Source: Eulemur rufifrons
Taxonomy: Eukaryota > Chordata > Mammalia > Primates > Lemuridae
Direction of reading: 5' to 3'
Length of the DNA stretch: 64,000 nt
NCBI RefSeq assembly: GCF_041146395.1
Contig: NC_090989.1
Span: 47,146,501 to 47,210,500, forward strand
Shown: piece by piece, positions 13,361 through 27,769 of the stretch
Layout: the number at the start of each line of letters is the position of its first letter
Position numbering within the stretch: the first letter of the stretch is position 1
Made by a program: the position numbers and the translations under genes
The notes under the pieces: generated by a model
Told to the model about the DNA's origin: nothing
Databases searched by the model: none
The model's input: only the letters and a program-made list of their open reading frames with translations

Positions 13361-13653
13361 GGCCTGGTGTGGTGACTCACGCCTGTGATCCTAGCACTCT
13401 AGGAGGCCGAGGAGATAGGATCACTTGAGGTCAGGAGTTCGAGACCAGCCTCAGTGAGAGCAAGGCCCTGTCTCTAATAAAAATAGAAAAATTAGCCAGG
13501 CGTGGTGGTGTGCACCTGTAGTCCCAGCTACTCAGGAGGCTGAGGCAGGAGAATCATCGCTTGAGCCCAGGAGTTTGAGGTTGCTGTGAGCTAGGCTGAT
13601 GCCACAGCACTCTAGCCCAGGTGACAGAGAGAGACTCCATCTCAAAAAAAAAA
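13361..13653 (+). mobile_element. Strepsirrhine Alu, short linker
   Basis: Complete dimer with A tail. Flanked by AAGTGCTGAAGGAG and AAGTGCTGTAGGAG, a 14-bp target duplication with one mismatch. Confidence 0.94.
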
Positions 13654-13957
13654 AGAAAGTGCTGTAGGAGAGACTCTTTTAAAAGAGGTAATATGGGAGA
13701 GAATTGAGCATGTTTAAATACTAATGGGAAGGAGTCATTGAAGATTCAGGAGAGAGAAACAAGGGCAGGCAGAGGTTTCTAAGAGGAAAGATGGACTGCA
13801 AAGTCCTGAATACAGGTGAAAAATGTTTTCTTAAGAGATTTGACAAATGATAGTGGAGGAAGCTTAAAATGGGATATAGCAGAATATTTAAGTCATACAT
13901 CAGAAAATGGGTTAGAGTTCACATAGAGTTCTGCAATTTAAATTGCAGAGAAGAATT

Positions 13958-14456
13958 GTGGTAGGCAGAATAGTAGCCTTCCAAAGATGTCCACTATCTT
14001 AATCCCCAGAACCTGTGCATATGTTAGGTTTACATGGCAAAGGGAATTAAGGTTGCAGGTAGAATTAAGGTTGCTAATCAGCTGACCTTAAAATAGGCAG
14101 AATAGCCTGGGTTATCCAGTAGGCCCAATGTAATCCCAAGATCCCTTAAATTCAGAAGAGGGAGGCAGAAAAAAGTCAGAGTGATGTGATGTGAGAGAGA
14201 CTTGACCAGACTTGACTTGCTGGCTTTGAAGATGGAAGAGGGTCCTGAGCCAAGACACGTGGGTGGTCTCTAGAAGCTGGAAAAAGCAAGAAAACAGATT
14301 CTCCTCTACAGCTTCCAGAAAGGAATGCAGCCTGTCAACACTGTGAGACCCGTGAGAGACTCCTGAACTACAGAACTGGAAGATAAGAAGTCTATGTTGT
14401 TTTCAGCTGCCAAGTTTTGGGTTAATTTGTTGCAGCAGCAGTAGAAAACTAATATA
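13958..14456 (+). mobile_element. LTR-like element, MaLR-type candidate
   Basis: Starts TGTGGTAGGCAGAATAGTAG and ends ...TAGAAAACTAATATAC, with CAAAGATGTCCACTATC, CTTCCAGAAAGGAATGCAGC and GATAAGAAGTCTATGTTG in between. This order is that of a common mammalian solo LTR of the ERVL-MaLR kind. No internal retroviral sequence is attached. Subfamily not assigned. Confidence 0.65.
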
Positions 14457-15325
14457 CCAATCTCTTAACATGGAGAATATAAAAATAATTTTTAAAAAAT
14501 CATGAAAATAAATTTGAATATAGAAAAGTGATAGGCAAAGTAACAGTTTTAATGGATGACCATAACACTCAATTGAAGAAAGATGGGCTTCATAAATTCT
14601 TAGGCCACTCCCTTGGTATGGCATCCTGTGTGACCTAGCCCCAGGTCACCACCTTTCTGCAACTAGCACAGTTGGCAGTCTCCACCCAACTCCAGTCTGA
14701 TCTGCCCTAGTTTCATGGGAAGGATACAAACTTTTAAATTCTCAAAATTCACTTATATTTTAATTCATACATATTGTTATTTTTACATATGTCTTATTTT
14801 CTAAGAATAGAGAATAATATCCTGAGTCCCCTGTTATACCTAGTACAGGCAGTACCTTATCAATAAAGATACATGATGTAGCCAGTTCTGCTATGATATT
14901 TATTTGTGAATTTGTTTCAACATGATTACTATATTAGGAAACAATTAAACATAATGTGAATTTCTCCATTAGTTATGCACAATTTCACTGTGAGAAATAC
15001 TAGGTGAATGAAGAAAACTGCACCCAGAGGAAGAGAAGTCACATAGGAATATACAAAGCATTCACAGGCACAATACTTCAAATATCTTCCAGTGACCTCA
15101 GTTCACCCACGTGTTAGGAACCACACCCAGCCTCATATGGTGTTACAATTCGCTGTCCTACTTCAGATAACCCTCCTTCCACCACTTTGTAATAACTCGA
15201 AAGCTACAACCTTCCCAATGCACTTTCACAAGCAAACTTCAGGGATTCTTCAAGGTTAAGTGACATATTTATTATGGTATTTATGTATTTCTTAACCACA
15301 TGGAATATTTAAGCTGTGCTACTAT
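14457..15325. other. IMPG2 intron 4 sequence without clear features
   Basis: A/T-rich; no repeat or exon recognised with confidence. Confidence 0.4.
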
Positions 15326-15629
15326 TTTTATTTTTATTTGTTTTTTGAGACAGACTCACTCTGTTGCCTGGGCTAGAGTGTCATGGCGTCAGCCTAGCTC
15401 ACAGCAACCTCAAACTCCTGGGCTTAAGTGATGCTCATGCCTCAGCCTCCCAAGTAGCTGAAACTACAGGCATGAGCCACCATGCCCGGCTAATTTTTTT
15501 TTCTATTTTTAGTAGAGATGGGGTCTCACTCTTGCCCAGGCTGGTCTCGAACTCCTGAGCTCAAGCGATCTTCCCACCTCGACTTCCCAGAGTGCTAGGA
15601 TTGCAGGCATGAGCCACTGTGCCTGGCCC
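15326..15629 (-). mobile_element. Strepsirrhine Alu, short linker
   Basis: Reverse-oriented dimer. Flanks TGTGCTACTATTTTTAT and TGTGCTACCATTTTTAT form an imperfect target duplication. Confidence 0.93.
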
Positions 15630-16005
15630 CTGTGCTACCATTTTTATCAGGCTCCTCTTTTTTTAATGTATTATTAATAAATGTTTTGAGTATTGTGCTC
15701 CTATTTTTCTCACTGGCTCTATAGTTTTTGTTACATGATTTTCTATGGTTTTTACAAAAGCATATACCATATGGCAGAACTATTTAATAACTATATGATA
15801 AATATGTTTTGTTTTCATAGAAAGTTTTTGGGTAAACCTCATATATATTTGTCTGTTCTGAGACTATCTTTCTAACATAGTATGTATATTCACAGTATTT
15901 AGCAGATTGCCAGTAGCCACAGGATAGATTCAGCTCCATTCCTAAAGCTTCCAGTTTTCTGTGATATTTGAGGAAATAAATCATTTCATATAAAACACAT
16001 ACTGA

Positions 16006-16336
16006 GGCCGGGCGCGGTGGCTCACGCCTGTAATCCTAGCACTCTGGGAGGCAGAAGCGGGCAGATTGTTTGAGCTCAGGAGTTCGAGACCAGCCTGAGC
16101 AAGAGCGAGACCCCATCTCTACTAAAAAATAGAAAGAAATTATATGAACAACTAAAAATATATAGAGAAAAAATTAGCCAGGCATGGTGGCACTTGCCTG
16201 TAGTCCCAGCTACTCAAGAGGCTGAGGCAGGAGGATCACTTGAGCCCAGGAGTTTGAGGTTGCTGTGAGCTAGGCTGACGCCACGGCACTCTAGCCTGGG
16301 TAACAGAGTGAGACTCTGTCTCAAAAAAAAAAAAAA
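16006..16336 (+). mobile_element. Strepsirrhine Alu, long linker
   Basis: GGCCGGGCGCGGTGGCTCAC to A tail. CACATACTGA on both sides is the target duplication. Little diverged. Confidence 0.96.
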
Positions 16337-16499
16337 ACCACATACTGACATAGACTAAAATACAAAAGAGTACATGAAGTTTTAAGAAAAGAAAAGAAAG
16401 TTTGAATTTGTGAAAAAACTCTGAGCCATACTGTCCATATTTTCTGCCATTGGGAAACTCTGGAAGAAAAGCTTGATATACATTGTTCTAAGCAAATGT

Positions 16500-17120
16500 T
16501 AAAATTCCCTTAACTGACAGATGTATAGACCAATAAGAGAAGTAACAGAATCACTCTGGCTGCTGTGTTGAGAATGTACTGTAGAGGGGAAAGGCCTAGA
16601 CCTGTTAAGAGGCCATTGCAAAAGAAACAGACACTGGTAGCTCAGACCAATGGTAGCAGAGGAGATGGTGAAACATGAGCAGACTCAAGGCATAGTTTGA
16701 ATCTAGAGGCAACAGAATTTCCTTAAGGACTGAATGTGAGGTATGGGAAAAAGGGGAAAATAAAGAATGATCACAAAGTGTTGGTTGAATGACAGACATG
16801 ATGAGGTTGCCACCAACAGAGATGAAGAAGGCTGCGGGTAGAGTTAATCAGAGTGGGAACATGGGAGGATCAGGAGTTCAACTGTGGACATGCAGGGTTT
16901 GAGATGCCTACTAGACATTCAGGTAGAGATGTCATCATAACTATGAGTTGTCTTCCATCCTCTCAGTTTACAGATAAAGACACAGCATCCAGTTTTAAGC
17001 GATTCATCTAAAACCAAGTAGCCAGTTAGAAGTGGAAAGAAAAGTTCTCTTGACTCCCAGTCCAGTTGTATTCCTACTCTCTCCCCAGAGAGTAGAGTAC
17101 TTTTCATTAAAAGAGACTCA
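16500..17120. repeat. Ancient interspersed repeat segments
   Basis: CACTCTGGCTGCTGTGTTGAG, GAGGCCATTGCAAAAGAAAC and GTTTGAGATGCCTACTAGAC belong to a widespread old mammalian repeat I cannot name with certainty. 16940-17090 also looks MIR-like in reverse. Confidence 0.45.
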
Positions 17121-17597
17121 TTATTTTAAAAAATCTGATGAATCAACATTTTTATTGCTAAACAAATTCTAATATTCAATTCAGAAAACTAAATCAAGAT
17201 CAATGTAAACAACAACAAAAAAACCCCAAATTCTTTGAATGGCAAAAGGAGAAAGTATGATCATATTGGCTAGGCAGTAAACAAACAAAAAAATCATGTA
17301 TGTTTAGCAAACACAAAATCCATGCTTAACAGTTTCCTAAAAGAAGTGAAATGACTTGTCCTCGCTGTGGACACAGGATTTCAACGCACTCCCAGTGCCT
17401 GCTTGCTGTATTTACCATCGTCTCCTGGAGCACGAGTTTGAAAGGACCAGAGTCAGAGTAAGTTTGATGTTTGTCTATACATGTCTGAGATATTTCATAA
17501 TTTAACCTTTTTTCAAAGAAAAGATAGTTTTAAATAGAACCATTACTGAGTTTTGGGGTGCTTTCTAGTAAACCCCAACTCATAAAATGTTTATACC

Positions 17598-17665
17598 ATC
17601 AAATTAGTTAACTTTCTGTTTTCTCACATTGCTAGAATGTCCCAGAGACTGTTAACTAATTTGAT
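17598..17665. repeat. Inverted repeat, 15-bp perfect arms
   Basis: ATCAAATTAGTTAAC at 17598-17612 and its exact reverse complement at 17651-17665, separated by 38 nt. No transposon family recognised around it. Confidence 0.85.
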
Positions 17666-17699
17666 AGTTCCATTTTTTTCTGTCACTTAATAACTGGAA

Positions 17700-18580
17700 T
17701 TTTGAACAAGTTCTGTAAGTTTTGTGAATATCAGAGAATTTCACTCTGTAAAATTTCATGGGATAATTGTGGGGATTAAATGTGGGGGAAAAAGCTTGTT
17801 ACAATGTAAAACACTGTATGTGTGTAAACGCAGATATGCAAGGAACGATGCTGGGTTGGGGATATATCATGTCATAGGGGGTCAGGGAGCATCACCACCA
17901 TCCTCTACTGGGCCTTCGTTTGCCCCAAGAGTACTTACTACCAGTTTGTACCACAAGAGAACCCTGCACTGGCTCACACTCATCCGCAGAAGCACAGCAC
18001 AGGGAGCGGCATATTCTGCCACCAGCTCTCACTGAATGTGCTACAAGGGACACAGAAGGCACTTCCCGCCCTTCTACGACGAATTCTGTTCTTTTTGATC
18101 ACTTGATGCTTCCCCGAAGCCTGAGGAACCATTATTTTGATATTAAAATGAAACAACCAAGATTTAGAACAAGTTGTTTATAAGACAAACAGCAAAACTT
18201 CAATTCCGCCCCTGTCGATAGCTCTGTCCCTCTCTGCGGACTCACTGCCAGACCACGTGGCAGATGTTCAATATGCTGATTGACTGATTGAGAAACAGCA
18301 TGGAGAAATCTCTCTAAATAATGTAGCTACTCTCTCAATGTTTACTGATTTAAAGTTAGTTCCTTTTAACTTCAGTCGATAAGATTTTGAAGTCAGTGCA
18401 AAGATCTAGATGAAAGTTCATTATATCATTTTTTAGTTATAAAAAACATGTAAATGGAAGCATTTTTATTCTTCATGTTTGCCCTTTCTTATTCACATAC
18501 ACATAAACATGCAACAAAGAAAACCAATTTTTTAATTTCTAAATGATATAGAAAATTCAGATAATTTGAATAGAGATGCA
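17700..18580. other. Unclassified segment in IMPG2 intron 4, CpG-richer around 17820-18250
   Basis: Between 17820 and 18250 CpG dinucleotides are clearly more frequent than in the flanks (AAACGCAGATATGCAAGGAA, CTTCCCGCCCTTCTACGACG). Overlapping plus-strand frames of 103 and 87 codons are open but resemble no protein I know. Nothing marks it as an exon. Confidence 0.4.
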
Positions 18581-18582
18581 TT

Positions 18583-18780
18583 ATAGCCTAGGGGTTGAAT
18601 ACTGGCTCTACCACTTGATAGTTTTGTGACTCTGGACAAGGCCCTTAATTTCCTTCTCTTTAAAGGAAGGTTAATAATACTGCCAGACTTATTACATTGT
18701 TTGGAGGATTAAATGAATACAAATAATAAAATACTTAGAACAGTGTCTGATCTATAAGTAAAAAGCCTCTAATTTGGTAA
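18583..18780 (+). mobile_element. MIR element
   Basis: GGCTCTACCACTTGATAGTT, TGTGACTCTGGACAAGGCCC and TAGAACAGTGTCTGATCTAT follow the MIR core order. Confidence 0.85.
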
Positions 18781-19247
18781 TTACCGAATTATAGGTATTC
18801 TAAGCCATTTAAAAGGGCAAACCCCATTATCCATTTCTGTGAGTAAGAAGCTTTTCACAATACTCTAACTGCTGATATGTTAGTATTTTTAGTTATCAGG
18901 CCTAGATTTAGAGTGAAATGGAATGTCTTTAATATTCAATTCAGAAAAATAAAAATAAATCAAGACCTATTCCTCACAGTGGTCTACCATGGAGTCTATT
19001 AGCCCAATTCCATGACAAGATGGTAAAGAAAAATCTTTGACATCTTTATGATGTTTTAACATGTAAATGCATAACAGTCCTTGAATACTGTACTGAACAC
19101 TGAATACCATATTGAAAGCGAAAAACAGAATGGTTGTATGGGGACTTGAAGTATGGTTTCTACTGAATGCATATCACTTTTGCATTATTGTAGAATTGAA
19201 AAATCATTAAGTTGAGCCATCATAAGTTGGAGACTATCTGTATTTAC

Positions 19248-19650
19248 TGAACACTTATTTTTAATATAAGCCAGGCAGTATTTAAGGCCCTGGAAGTATA
19301 AAGGTGAACAAGATATAGGACAGATTTGGTGGGGGGAGGGGATCATGGATGGTGGAACACTTCCTGGAGGAAATGATAGCTAAGCTGAGATCAAAAAAGC
19401 AATGTAAGTTAGCCAGGCAACAAAGATGGAAACATAACAGCACAAGAATGGTCTTTAAAAAAGTGTAGCTGAACCATAGAGTTTGAGAAGAAAAGTGAGA
19501 CAGATGAGGCTAGTCTTAAACACGGGCCTAATCGTGAAGAGCCTTATGGGCCATGTTAATCTTGATCTTAAGAGCAATGAGGAGCTATTAATAGTAAATT
19601 GTCTTACAGAAGGGAGGGACAAGATTGGATTTATTCTTTTGAAAGACCTC
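19248..19650 (+). repeat. Ancient interspersed repeat
   Basis: ACTGAACACTTATTTTTAAT, AAGCCAGGCAGTATTTAAGG and GAGCCTTATGGGCCATGTTA belong to the same unnamed old family as 16500-16700, here in a longer copy. Confidence 0.5.
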
Positions 19651-20472
19651 TGGCCAGAATGTAAAGAATGGCTCTGAATGAGGTAGAGAGCCCTATGCAC
19701 AAGCCTTTGTACCAGGAAAGAAGTGTTGATCATATGAATTAGGGTAGGGACAGTGGGGTCAGAGAGAAATGGATGGAATCAAGAGATAATTAGGAAATAG
19801 AAATAGAGAAGGAAAAGGCAAGAGAGAGGAATCTAAGCAACTAGACAGATGATGATGCCTTCCATTCACTGATGAAAGGAACCTTGAAAGAGGCCGATGT
19901 GTTAGGAAATGATTAATTCAGCTTTGGGCACACTGAACTTAAGGAAAGCTTGGACAAGTCGCTCCTGACTCAGTAGACTGTGACAGTTGGATGAGATGTC
20001 CTCGAAAGTTCCTTCCAGCTCTATCATTAGATTTACAGACGGTTGAGAATATTACTAAAGGGTAATTTCCTTTAAGAAAAAAGTAAATAAAAGTAAAAAT
20101 GTATACTATGATACAGTGGTTATTGAAATGTGCTTTGCAACCAATATATTTCCAGTCAGACTATTAGGAAATATTTTCTTAAAATAATCTTTTGCATGGG
20201 CATAGAAAATATGAATAATTGAGACCGTGAACACTCTCCTACTCCCTCTTAAGAATATCGGGCAGTGGAAGTACAACACCCATTTTAACAGTTATACATT
20301 GATGCTTTCTTCCTGTTCAGAATAAACATGCTAGTCTGTGACAGTCCTTTTGGTAGAGTTTCTGGACTCATTCTAAAAACCCCTGTTCTAGAAGATGAAT
20401 CATACTTGGCACTTGCGTTTTCTTTTCCTTATTAAGGCTATTCGCTCATTAGTAACCTTTCAATAGCCTAAA

Positions 20473-20600
20473 ACTGTGGTTCTCAACATCAGCTGCACAT
20501 TAGAATTACCTGGAGATCTCTTAAAAATCCCCATACCCAGGCCATGCTGCAAATCTTTTAAATCAAGCTCTAGGGTTGGGATGCAGTACAGCCAAGGTTG
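20473..20600 (+). mobile_element. MER5-type hAT element, 3' truncated
   Basis: GTGGTTCTCAACATCAGCTG and TAGAATTACCTGGAGATCTC are typical of MER5A/B; the terminal inverted counterpart is absent. Confidence 0.82.
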
Positions 20601-20605
20601 CAAAC

Positions 20606-21994
<1,389 letters not shown>

Positions 21995-22424
21995 AAGATT
22001 GTGCTACTCCTATGTTTCGAGACCATAATCATTAATAGTCAAGAAATTTATCCACACTACCACCCATCATTTTAATAAACTATCCTCCACTAGGGTGCAC
22101 CATTTCAGAACAATTTTATCTTTAGCCTTTAAACCGCAACAACAGTAGATCATTCCGTATAAGCTATAAATCTGTTTTCTTATCCAAGGGAGGAAAAAGT
22201 CTGCCCCGTGATAAGGTCAGACAGTAAACAAGCACAGTGGCTACAGGGGTGGTCTGGAAAGGGAGGTGGCCTGAAGATGAGAAAAAATATTTGGGACTTA
22301 GCCACAGGCCTGGTCATTGCAGGAACTAGCAAGAAAATAGAAAGGCATCATTAAATTTGTGGATTGAATTAGTATGACACATCTATGTTGCCAAACATGA
22401 ACTTAAGGAAAAAGAGATACTCAC

Positions 22425-22456
22425 CTGCTTACAGTTTCCTTTGCGTAAGTCAGTTT
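22425..22456 (-). CDS. IMPG2: IMPG2 coding exon 4 (32-nt micro-exon)
   Basis: Encodes KLTYAKETVS plus two bases, matching the human sequence following HRSLIMK. Flanked by acceptor TTCCTTAG and donor GTGAGT. Found by homology, not by open-frame length. Its length is not a multiple of three, so skipping it alone would break the frame. Confidence 0.93.
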
Positions 22457-22989
22457 CTAAGGAAAACAAAGATACAAAAATGACTGAGTTAACAAGCTAT
22501 TAAGTAGTAAATAAAATTTATTCTATAGAGAACATTACTACCTTAATATGGTAGAATCTATGTTACTATTTTCTATGGTTAGACAAATGATTAAACCAGG
22601 TACTAAGATGCCCAGTTTGTTTTGTAACTGTGGGAATGGTTCAACACTCAGTCTCTGTTTTTGTACCCAAAAGTTCCTGTGCTCTCTCTTAATGGGCACA
22701 GATTAACAGACTTGACCTGCCAATCATTCCAAAATAGTCTACAAATTAGAGATTGGTAGAGTTTTACATAAACCTGCCATGAACGTAGAATAAAAGAATT
22801 TTGTGCTCTAATGTATTTATAATAACTCTCATCCTAGAACAACATAAACATGTGGATAAAATAACTGATAAACCTGTTTCTACAGAACTCAGACAAAAAG
22901 ACATATCAATATTTGGATTATTCCTCAGGGGCATTCCAAAGCAAATAAGCAAATAGTATGCAAGTTTTCTCTAAATTGGTAGTTTTATT

Positions 22990-23190
22990 TTGAGACCACT
23001 ATGATGAAAGGAACACTAACGTGGAATCACGAGACCTAGTTTCAAGCTCCAGTTTCCCCTCCTAAGCTGTACAGGGAAATCCCAAAGTCTCTCTGATGCC
23101 AGGCCTCAATTTCCTCATCTGTAAAACAGACTATTACTCTAAATACCTCTCAAGGTACTTACAAGTGATTCACTGCTCTTCTTACTCTAC
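22990..23190 (+). mobile_element. MIR element
   Basis: CACGAGACCTAGTTTCAAGC, CCTCAATTTCCTCATCTGTA and AAACAGACTATTACTC are MIR core sequence on plus. Confidence 0.75.
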
Positions 23191-23234
23191 AGACTCTCCC
23201 AGAATAATCTCAGCTACTCTCAAGATTTCAATTA

Positions 23235-26018
23235 CAGGCAGATTTCAACCCCAGATACACTGCAGGTTTGGTTCCAGACCAAATAAAAGCACAATAAAGT
23301 AAATACGGCAATAAAGTGAGTTACTCAAATTTTGATTTCCTAGTGCATATAAAAGTTATGTTCACACTATATTGTAGTCTATTAAATGTGCAATATAGCA
23401 TTATGTCTTTAAAAATGTATATCCCTTAATTTAAAAAAATTTTATTACTTATACCCCCTAAATCTAATTAAAATTTTTTTTTAAAAGAAAAAAACAAAAG
23501 GCTGGCAATCATTTGACCGTTCAGTGAGTCATCATCTTTTTGCTGGTGGAGGGTCTCACCTAAATGACGACAGCTGCTTCCTGATCAGTGTGGTGGTTGC
23601 TGAAGGTTGCGGTGGCTGTGGTTATGTCATACAATAGGACAACAATGAAGTTTGTTGCATCAATTGCCTCTTCCTTTCACGAAAGATTTCTCTGTAGCAT
23701 GCCACGCCATTAGATGGCATTTTATCCACAGTAGAACTTTTTTCAAAATTGGAGTCAATCTTCTCAAACCCTCCCACTGCTTTACCAACTAAGTTTATGT
23801 AATACTCTAAATTCTCTATTGTCATTTCAACAATGTTCACAGCGTCTTCACCAGCAGTCAATTCCATCCCAAGAAACCACTTTCTTTGCTCACTCATAAG
23901 AAGCAACTCCTCATGTGTTCAAGATTTATCATGAGGTTGCAGCAATTCAGTCACATCTTCAGGCTCCACTTCTAATTCTAGTTCTCTTGCTATCTCCACC
24001 ACATCTGCAGTTACTTCCTCCACTGAAGTCAGGAACCCCTTCAAATCATCTATGAGGGTTGGAATCAACTGCTTCCAAACTTCTATTAATGTATATATTT
24101 TGATCTCCCGTGAATCACAAATGTTCTCAATGGCATCTAGAATGGTAAATATTTTCCAGAAGGTTTTCAATTTACTTTGCCCAGATCCATCAGAGGAATC
24201 ACTATTTATGGCAGCTTTAGCCTTATGAAATATATTTCTCAGCTGGGCGCAGTGGCTCACACCTGTAATTCTAGCACTCTGGGAGGCCAATGTGGGAGGA
24301 TGGCTCGAGGTCAGGAGTTCAAGACCATCCTGAGCAAGAGTGAGACCCCGTCTCTACTAAAAATAGAAAGAAATTATCTGGACAGCTAAGAATATATATA
24401 GAAAAAAATTAGCTGGGCATGGTGGCACATGCCTGTAGTCCCAGCTACTCAGGAGGGTGACGCAAAAGGATTGCTTGAGCCGAGGAGTTTGAGGTTGCTG
24501 TGAGCTAAGCTGACGCCATGGCACTCAGTTTAGCCCGGGCAACAGAGCGAGACTCTGTCTCAAAAAAAAAAAAAAAAATGTATTTCTCAAAAAGTCTTGA
24601 AAGGCAAAATTACTCCTTGATCTGCAGAATGGATGTTGTGTTAGCAGGCAAGAAAACAACATTAATCTCCTGTATGTGTCCACTGGAGTTCTTGGGTGAC
24701 TAGGTGAATTCTCAATAAGCAATGATATTTTGAAAGAAATCTTTTTTCTGAGCAGCAGGTCTCAATAGAAAGTTTAAAAGATTCAGCAAATCATGCTGAA
24801 AACAGATGTGCTGTCATCCAGTGTTTGTTGTTCCATTTGCAGAGCATAGGCAAAGAAGATTTAGCATAATTCTTACGGACCCTAGGATTTTTGGAATGGT
24901 AAATGAGCATTGGCTTCAAATTAACATCACCAACTGCATTAGCCCCTAAAAAGGGAGTCAGTCTATACCTTTGGAACAGGACTGAGAATCCTTTGGAGCT
25001 TTAAAGCAAGGCATTGACATCTTTCTGGCTAGATGGCATCTTCTGTCAATAGAAGACTGTTTTGTCTACATTGAAAATCTGTTGTTCAGTGTAGCCACTT
25101 TCATCACTTATCATAGCCAGGTCTTCTGGATAATTTGCTGCAGGTTCTACATCAGCACTTACTGTTTCACCTTGCACTTTTATATTAAAGAGATGGCTTC
25201 TTTCCTTAAACTTCATGAACCAACCTCTGCTAGCTTCCAGTTTTCTTCTGCAGCTTCCTCACCTCTCTCAGCCTTCACAGAACTGGAGAGAAAATGGCCT
25301 TGCTCTCAGTTAGGCTTTGGCTTAAGAGAATGCTGTGGCTGGCTTGCTATCGATCCGGACCACTAAAACTTTCTCCATATCAGCAGTAAGGTTGTTTTGC
25401 TTTCTTATTATTTGTGTGCTCACAGGAGTAGCACTTTTAATTTCCTTCAAGAACTTTTCCTTTGCATTCACAACTTGGTTAACTGGTACAAGCAGCCTAG
25501 CTTTGGGATTACCAGCTTTTGACATGCCTTCCTCACTAAGCTTAATCATGTCTAGCTTTTGATTTAAAGTGAAAGACTTTTCCTTTCACGTGAACACTGA
25601 CAGACCATTTCAGGGATATTAACTGGCCTGATTTCAATATTGTTGTGTCTCAGAGAATAGGGAAGACTGAAGAGAGGTAGAGAGGTGGGGAAACGGTGGG
25701 TTGGTGGAGCAGGCAGAACACACACATTTATTGATTAAGTTCACCATCTTATATGGCTATGATTCATGATACTTCAAAACAATTCCAATTGTAACATCAA
25801 AGACCATTTATCAATATAATATATATATTAATAATAAAGTTTGAAATATTGTGAGAATTACCAAAATGTGACACAGAGACATGAAGTAAGCATGTGCTGT
25901 TGGAAAAGTGGCGCTGACAGACTTGCTTAATACAGGGTTGCCATAAATCTTTAATTTGTAAAAAATGCAGTATCTGCAAAGCATGATAAAGCACAGCACA
26001 TAAAACAAGGCATGCCTA
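23235..26018 (-). pseudogene. Nearly full-length Tigger1 (pogo-type) transposon, transposase decayed
   Basis: Left end CAGGCAGATTTCAACCCC after TA (23233-23234); right end ...CAAGGCATGCCTA. In between, minus strand, are pieces of the Tigger1 transposase in order: 25322-25549 (N-terminal helix-turn-helix part with [11 protein letters not shown]), then 24242 and below up to 23622-23906 and 23919-24239 (acidic C-terminal part). Many stops and frameshifts; not functional. Related to the family that gave rise to TIGD/JRK/CENPB genes. Split by an Alu at 24242-24578. Lies in IMPG2 intron 3. Confidence 0.93.
24242..24578 (+). mobile_element. Strepsirrhine Alu inside the Tigger1
   Basis: Long-linker Alu. 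TATTTCTCA at 24233-24241 and 24581-24589 is the target duplication. Tigger sequence continues on both sides. Confidence 0.95.
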
Positions 26019-26269
26019 CACTACCGCAAGGCTGGTGACTCCTATAGCTATATTTACAACCCAAACCCTGGTCCCTGGCTGCATATCTAAATATTGAGCA
26101 ACTCACATTTCACACAGGAGGCTCAAATGAACACATTCAAAAGTGAACTCTGCTACACCTACAAAGCTGTTTCTCTACCTGTTTATTTTTTTACTATTAC
26201 TAAAGTTTATTTAACAAAAAGTTTAATATGAAAATGTACATGACCCAATTTTGATGTCATAGTAAAACA

Positions 26270-26865
26270 GGCCCTTTGGAGAAAGGACATGGATTTCTTT
26301 TCTGAACAGTCATTATTTTATACTCATTCCAAGCCTTCTAACATGATTCACCCTATCCCACTCCCATCCAATCCATCAGAGTCCTGCAAATCTTGTTTCT
26401 ACTTGTGTCTCTCACGTTCTCTTTCTCTACCTCATTGTCTGGTTAGGACCCTCATCATCCTGGGCCTGCTGTACTAAAGCAACACCCTACCTGATCTCTC
26501 TGCTCCAGACTTGTCCCCTGTAATCCATCATATGGTCTGTAGAAACCATAATGACCTTTTTAAAATTCAAAACTGTCAAATCAGCCCCAGTGAGTGACTG
26601 ACTTATAACCCTTCAATCATTTCCTATCATCTACAGAGTCAAATCCAAGCTTGTTAAATTATCTGCTATTCTAGTCTGATCTCGTGTCATTTCTAGTCTT
26701 CCCTTCTGGTACACTGGCCCAAGTTATTCCCTACAAACACTTGGCTCATGCTGTCCTCTCTGCCTAGAATGTCCATCTCCAACTCCTCATTTAACTAACT
26801 TGCACTTATCATTTAACACTCTAAGCAGGCAACACATCATCCTCTTTGTCAGCTTGTTCTACTAA
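26270..26865 (+). mobile_element. L2 fragment
   Basis: CCCTACCTGATCTCTCTGCT, CTCATGCTGTCCTCTCTGCC and TGCCTAGAATGTCCATCTCC are in L2 3'-end order. Confidence 0.8.
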
Positions 26866-26891
26866 ATAATCATTGAAAATATATTTTCTAA

Positions 26892-27312
<421 letters not shown>

Positions 27313-27479
27313 TTATAATACTACTAACTTATATATATTTGCTTCTTTAACAGATTATCCTATATTGTGGGCACAACTGAGATATACCACACTGTTATAA
27401 TCATAAAAGACGTATATGTGTGTGTGCATGTATATGTTTTCCATTGAATTCCATGTTAACCACTGCAATTTGTAAAATT

Positions 27480-27760
27480 GGTAATGACTGAGAAGGGAGG
27501 CCCATGTGAGGGAAAGAACATGAATTTTGGAAAAAAAGAACTGGGTTTGGATTTAAGCTCCATCACATCTGGTTTTATGATGTAGTATAAACAATAACTC
27601 TGATGTCCTTATCTGTAAAATGTCCTTATCTATAAAATGGGGACATTACCACCTCCTCATACAGTTGCTATTTATTAGGCATAATGTTTTTAATGGGTTT
27701 AATATATGGCCAGGAATATGCTAGATACTGAATAAATGGTAGCTTTTATTAAATGTTATT
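27480..27760 (+). mobile_element. MIR element
   Basis: GAACTGGGTTTGGATTTAAG, CCTTATCTATAAAATGGGGA and AATATGCTAGATACTGAATA follow the MIR order. The phrase TGTCCTTATCT is tandemly duplicated inside it (27602-27635). Confidence 0.8.
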
Positions 27761-27769
27761 AATATTGAG

